Shown here: piece after piece, positions 59,349-64,000 of the stretch | Position numbering within the stretch: the stretch's first letter is position 1 | Layout: each line of letters opens with the position of its first letter | NCBI GenBank assembly: GCA_030549495.1 | Contig: JAUIRK010001056.1 | Span: 372,001-436,000 of the forward strand | Length of the DNA: 64,000 nt | DNA from: Nectonema munidae | Lineage: Eukaryota > Nematomorpha > Nectonematoida > Nectonematidae | Direction of reading: 5' to 3' | The notes under the pieces: generated by a model | Told to the model about the DNA's origin: nothing | The model's input: only the letters and a program-made list of their open reading frames with translations | The model's database searches: none | Position numbers and translations under genes: made by a program

Positions 59349-59500
59349 ATACTTGCTACTGAACATGTGCTTCTGCAAACTCAACCAACCCCCTCACTCC
59401 ATTCCATTCACAATACTGAGGATGCTAAAGTTACAAACGCACAGTATTTAATTAAGCATATTTTTAAGTGTTTCTTGAAATAAATATGAATAATAATCTA
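59349..59500 (+). other. 3' UTR and poly(A) signal of the unrecognised gene
   Basis: Non-repetitive sequence after the TAG, with aataaatat near 59480-59488 as the first canonical polyadenylation hexamer. The end is inferred. Confidence 0.45.
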
Positions 59501-59578
59501 AAATACTACGCTTCCGAAATACGAAATTTAATGGCTGAAGTATGCCTTACTATACAGGAGCTGTTTCTCCCTTTATAA

Positions 59579-59715
59579 TTAACCCACTAAGTCCCAATGT
59601 TCCCATTTCGGAACATAAGTAATTTCATCTTCGTCTGCTTTTTTCAATGACTTTGAATATAAATCGTCTGCGTTTTTTAGATATCGTCTGATTTCTATGG
59701 TACTTAATGGGTTAA
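59579..59715. mobile_element. TTAA-flanked MITE, family A copy 3
   Basis: Same element and orientation as the copy at 42.96 kb, with TTAA at 59579-59582 and 59712-59715, left end cccactaagtcccaatg and right end tacttaatggg. It lies about 80-100 bp beyond the poly(A) signal of the unrecognised gene. Its ends are more diverged, but the palindrome gttcccatttcggaac is intact. Confidence 0.85.
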
Positions 59716-59829
59716 TAATGTCATGGGCGGAACTAAGGTTTCATTTTGTTCGAGTGATGCTAAAGCCGCTCTTCCTAAGCTTACTTTTCTCGTAAGTCAA
59801 TTTTCCTATCCACCATATTGAAATATAAA

Positions 59830-59966
59830 GGTAAAGGTAAAGGTGGCGTGTTTTCATCGAGAAGGCACAATTACGCCGCTTGTATCGAAATATGAGAAAG
59901 TAGGCTTGATGCGGGATCGAATCCAAGACCTTGAGAAAACCGATTATTATCTAACTCACGCCCCCT
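59830..59966 (-). mobile_element. tRNA-derived SINE, copy 7
   Basis: Minus-strand copy with three tail units (ggtaaaggtaaaggtggcg), body tttcatcgagaaggcacaat and gtatcgaaatatgagaaagt, B box inverse gggatcgaatcc and head aactcacgccccc. Well preserved and close to copy 1. Confidence 0.82.
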
Positions 59967-60566
59967 AAATTATTGAAATATAAGCAAAGATTTAGGTAGG
60001 AAAAGTTTAAGAAATGGAAGAAAAAAATAATTTTTACAAAATATTGACATGACACAATATATTATCTTTTTACTAAAAAAAGACTTTATCAACCGATAAA
60101 AATGGAAAAAAGTGTATATTCGATTATTATTATTATTAATAACCAAACTCAAAAATATAAAAAAAAATTGAGTTATTTCAGATTGACTGCCTTGTTTATT
60201 ACAGATGCAAGACACTCATTTTTCTTCACACCAACTCAAACTTATTGCTCATCTTTGATATTTACAGTGCACCTTTGGTTTGTCAAAGTGTATGCATTTT
60301 ACAATGACCCAACTATAAGTCTAAGTACAAAGTATTGTTATCTTTTATAAAAAAAAAAGAAGCCATTCGCTTATATTCGCTTATATTCGGAAATTCAAAA
60401 TCTAGCAAAACGAAACCAACGTTTTGCTATTACACTCAGTTTTGAATTCCAGGTGTCAAGTATTTTATATAATTATTTTAAATATTTAAATATCTTTAAT
60501 ATTCAATGATTTCTCTGCGCAAAAGTAAAACATCTTAAAATCTAGTGTATCTTCTAGTATAAATTT
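59967..60566. other. AT-rich intergenic DNA
   Basis: Short ATT run at 60124-60138. The frame 60102-60350 lacks coding features. Confidence 0.4.
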
Positions 60567-61170
60567 ATAAGGACAGCCAATAAAGAGAGGAAAGAACTTC
60601 AAATATCTTGGTTCAACTGTAATGGAGGATGGCAGCGAAGATATAGAAATAAATAGAAGAATTCAAGCAGGATGTAAAAACTGGTGGGAGTCCTCTGCGA
60701 CAGAAGAATGCCTATGAAACTAAAAGGAAAAGTATATAAAACAATTGTGAGACCTGCTCTGCTATTGCGCCAAGAGACTGTAACAATAAAGAAATGCAAT
60801 GAGAATAAGTTAGAAGTGGCTGAAATGAAAATGTTAAGGTGGGTGAGCTGAGTAACGGGAAAAGACAGAATAAAGAACGAGGTTATAAGAGGAACGGCAA
60901 AAGTGGTAGGTGTGAGCAAGATGCAGGAAGAACGCTTGAAATGGTTTCGCCATGTTCTTAGGAGAGGAGAGAAGTGCATTGAAAGGAAGATGATGGATCC
61001 CAAGATGAGATGGAAGGGCTGAATTATAGCCGACAGCAAAAAGAAGATTTTTGAACTTAATATTGACTACAAAATAGACATGGACAGGGCCGAGGAGACT
61101 CATCTCAAACAACGACCCCGTATTGAAACGGGCTAATAAAGCTGTAGAAAGAAGAAGATGTAAAATTATA
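60567..61170 (+). mobile_element. RTE-like LINE, ORF C-terminal fragment
   Basis: The plus strand encodes NFKYLGSTVMEDGSEDIEI and NRRIQAGCKNWWE. A frame change leads to MPMKLKGKVYKTIVRPALL, NKLEVAEMKMLRW, VTGKDRIKNEVIRG and MQEERLKWFRHVLRR. This order (KYLGSxV..DG....I..RI.AGW, KLKGKxY.T.VRPAxLYG, EVAEMRMLRW, GHVxRR) is the post-RT region of RTE/BovB-type LINEs. Stops and at least two frame changes show it is dead. It ends aataaagctgtagaaagaag and aagatg, a short GAA-type 3' tail. Confidence 0.85.
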
Positions 61171-61588
61171 TTGGAAAGGTAACTATTAGGAGCGGCTAGA
61201 GTTGTATACAATCTGGCTTTCATTGTCAATGCTTTAGTGTTTGAATCTCTATCTTTCAACTTCACTCAGGATAAGTTACAGTTCGATTAGATAAATAGAC
61301 TAGCGATAAATATAATGGCCGACGAATCCCCTTACTATTAGCGAGTAATTTACAGTGAATCAGGGTAGCGGAGTCACAGTTGGAGTAAGAGATTTTAAAG
61401 CGATACGACTAAGAGTCGTGACGGATTCAGCGAGGAAGGGGGGGGGGGGGGATGGAGCGATCGCACCCACCTCTCTTCCATTACTAATTTTTGTTCAATG
61501 AGAATTAATTTAATTTTGTGAAATATTTGTTGTGTTTCAAATCCGTAAGATGATATGAGTTAATGTTCCTTGAGTAATAGGAGTAATA
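61171..61588. other. Intergenic DNA with a poly-G tract
   Basis: A 14-G run (61438-61451) is followed by gatggagcgatcgcacccac, which resembles aggggcgatcaccctatgcccacc at 21.42 kb. It probably marks the end of an unidentified DNA element. No gene. Confidence 0.4.
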
Positions 61589-63400
61589 CTCTAAATCAGT
61601 AGTTTTCAACCCGCGATCAATTTCCTTTTTGGGGAAGGCATAATGAAAAGTTTGAAAGAGGAGATCAGAAGAGAAAAAATTATGAATATTTATATTTAAG
61701 CATAAAAATTAAGTAGCATTTTTATTTGTTATTCACTATAAAAATATTGCATGTAAAGGTTATATTGTTTTAAGGTTGTCTTCAGTCCTCATGACAGAAC
61801 ACTGATAAAATTTTTCTTTGGGTAATCAGTAGGGGGAATAAAGTCAATTTTTTTAAAAGTCTTCAAAGTTGTTGAAAACAAATATTTTTGATTATTATAT
61901 GTTTTTCTAATACAAAAGAAAATTTTTTAAGTCAATAAAGTAAATTATATTTTCTTTTAAAGTCAATAATTTTTTTTTATGTTAATATTTTTTCAAACCT
62001 TTTTTTTAAGTTTTTTAATTGTTCGGGTTCCTTATTTAAGTAAAAATCTCAATGCCAAAAACTGCTTCGAGAAAATTTACTAAAATAAACTTAATTATTC
62101 AAAAATATCCTAAAGAATTTACTTTTTCTTCTGAAAGAAAGTTACTCTGTAAACTATGCAATGTAGTTGTTAAGCATGAAAAAAAACTTTTTTGTTGAAC
62201 ATGGAAAAAAAATATCAGCTTAGTTTACCAAATAAGTCAAAGAGCAATCCTATTTCCACTTACTTGGAACCTACTAATAAAACATTTTCAAAAAACTTAG
62301 TCAAAACTTTTCTCGAAACAAACATACCTCTACACAAACTATCTCATCCATCAATGAATTTTTTTTACTAGTTTAGGATACATATTACCACCTGTTTCTT
62401 CTAGTAGAATCATAGTTAAAGATCTTGCTGAAGATATGTTTGAAAACATCAGGAAAAAAATTACGGGTAAAAATATTTTTTTGATGATTGATGAAAGTGA
62501 AATTCAAAAAAAAACGTTTGTTAATATTTTAATTGGTTCAACTGATGCGCCTGAGAAAACATATATTATTGATATTGCAAGTAGACATCATTTGACCTCG
62601 AAAAGTTTAGTTTTGCTGGTAGATGACACTTTAAGAAAGTGAAGTAGAAAAAAGTAAATTTTTGTTGTTACTGACGGCTGCAGCAAAATATAACGTAGCT
62701 GGTGGAAAAATATTAAAATCAATTTATTTCATGTAACGTGTTTTGCTCACTTATTGCACAATTGTGCAATGAAAATAAAGTTTTGTTTTAAAGAAGTTGA
62801 TGACTTAATTGCCTCAACCAAATCCCTCACTGTTAAAAATAAGAAAAGAAAATTTGCTTTTGAAAGTATCGGATACCCTCCAGCTCCAATTGTTACAAGG
62901 TGGGCCAGCTGGTTGAATGCTGCTTCTTACTACTGCGATCACTTACCCAAAGTAAAATAAATCGTGAATAATTTTGAAAGCAAAAATGGAGTTTTGGTTA
63001 AAAAAGCAAAAGAGAGCGTTAGTTGTTCAAAGTTACATGAACAGTTGGTTAACATAAAACAAAACTATATCCAGTTGGCGCAGCTTGTTGAAAAAATTGA
63101 ACCGACTAATTTTAGCATTAAAAATGCTAAAACTTTTTTATTCTATCAAGATGATTGTGGAATCAAAAACTATTTGAACAAAAGATTTGAAAACAACGAC
63201 ATTAAAGATATTATAGAACTGAAAAAGCAAGATATATCTCCTAGTATTTATGCAGAAATGCCAAGCTACAACTTGTTCATAGTAGAGAGGCCTTTTTCTA
63301 CGCTAAAAAAACTTCTAGCAAAAGATAGAAACTTTACATCTTCTAATATTTTTTGACTATTTTCTTGTATATTTTAATTCTTCTGTATAATAAAGCTAAA
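61589..63400 (+). mobile_element. hAT transposon related to CGGBP1, frameshifted
   Basis: Preceded by octamer ctctaaat (61589-61596). The left end is cagtagttttcaaccc. From the ATG at 62052 the frame reads MPKTASRKFTKINLI and KLLCKLCNVVVKHEKK, a BED-like zinc finger as in the human domesticated protein CGGBP1. Then NIFLMIDESEIQKKTFVNIL (62436-62642), carrying a catalytic-type Asp, then IVTRWASWLNAASYY (62754-62960) and, in 62964-63356, MPSYNLFIVERPFSTLKKLL, the hATC region. Frame changes or stops separate the parts (at least four), so the copy is inactive. I did not find a matching right end before 64000. CGGBP1-like hATs are common in some arthropods. Confidence 0.82.
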
Positions 63401-64000
63401 ATTTTTTATTGAACTTTTTCACTTGTCACTTATTTTACTAACGTTGTCTATCTTTATCTTTAAAAAAAATTGCGTTTATATGATTTAAAAAATTTCAAAA
63501 ATCTCTGTTGTGGTTTTAAGCTGTAGATTTTTAGTATGAACATTTTATTTATTAAAAATTATAAGATAGAAAAACAAAAAAAATATTTTTTGTACATACT
63601 TTATTTTGAGCCGCTTACTTCTTCCAAACTTTTTGTGCAATTTTAAAAGAAATTTGTAGATCTCTTCATTGTCCGAATCAATGGCGAGTAAGAAAAGATT
63701 TTAGAGTTATTAGGGCTTATCAGTTTGGCTAAGAGGATGACCAGGGCGTTTACGCTTGCTATTTCATATGATTTTGTTTGGCACGATTATAATTTTTTTG
63801 GGAGTCTTTATTTTATTTTGCGTGCAAGTGATACCACAGAAGACGTACCAGTTTTACGCCTTTGCCAGTATTATGATAGGACCGGAGATGGCTTTTTATG
63901 CTTACTTCAAACATTGATGATCTACATGTCTTTTCCATTGACATTTATAGAATTTCTTCAAAAATTTCAGGCTTCCTTAGCTTGTTCCTTAATTGTACTG
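63401..64000. other. AT-rich DNA at the window edge
   Basis: No gene recognised. 63690-63990 is slightly less AT-biased and may belong to a feature continuing beyond the window. Confidence 0.35.

Noticed and set aside
1-64000. LTR retrotransposon, endogenous virus, Polinton or CRISPR array
   Set aside because: No long terminal repeats, protease/integrase or capsid-type text, or regularly spaced identical repeats were seen. The reverse transcriptase motifs present are of non-LTR type.

Overview
This is an AT-rich (roughly 70-75% A+T by eye), gene-poor eukaryotic window. The repeat content (ZBED/CGGBP1-type hAT elements, a piggyBac fragment, TTAA-flanked MITEs, CR1/Jockey-like and RTE-like LINEs, a tRNA-derived SINE with a CTTTAC tail) and the single-exon achaete-scute bHLH gene point to an arthropod. 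A copepod crustacean such as a sea louse is my best guess, but that is inference from style and not from a diagnostic gene.

Two protein-coding genes can be supported. An achaete-scute homolog (1745-2518, +) sits at the left, with a candidate proximal promoter and a poly(A) signal. At 58482-59348 (+) lies an unrecognised gene made of at least two exons joined by a 69-bp intron. Its upstream exons are not located. Between them is about 55 kb of intergenic and/or intronic DNA holding a few GC-richer, non-repetitive islands (14.8-15.2, 22.9-23.1, 23.9-24.4 and 35.4-36.4 kb). The last contains a TATA box followed by a possible short first exon with a good splice donor (about 36.06-36.13 kb). These islands are candidate regulatory DNA around a developmental regulator.

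The rest is mobile DNA and simple repeats: seven copies of one SINE; six LINE fragments from several lineages; three copies of a TTAA-flanked MITE plus two of a sister family; a Tigger/pogo-type MITE; at least four hAT-derived elements, one carrying a piece of piggyBac transposase; a 131-bp unit present twice; a 21-bp minisatellite unit shared by two distant loci; a nested dispersed repeat; and an eroded copy of a coding family repeated across arthropod genomes. Two blocks of degenerate tandem repeats fill 54.4-57.4 kb.

The most striking object is an almost pure (GAA)n array of 2653 bp (884 triplets and one extra A) at 40282-42934. It abuts what looks like a LINE 3' end on the minus strand, suggesting the array grew from a retrotransposon tail. 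I found no convincing new gene system, no tRNA or rRNA gene, no CRISPR array, no LTR retrotransposon and no Polinton.
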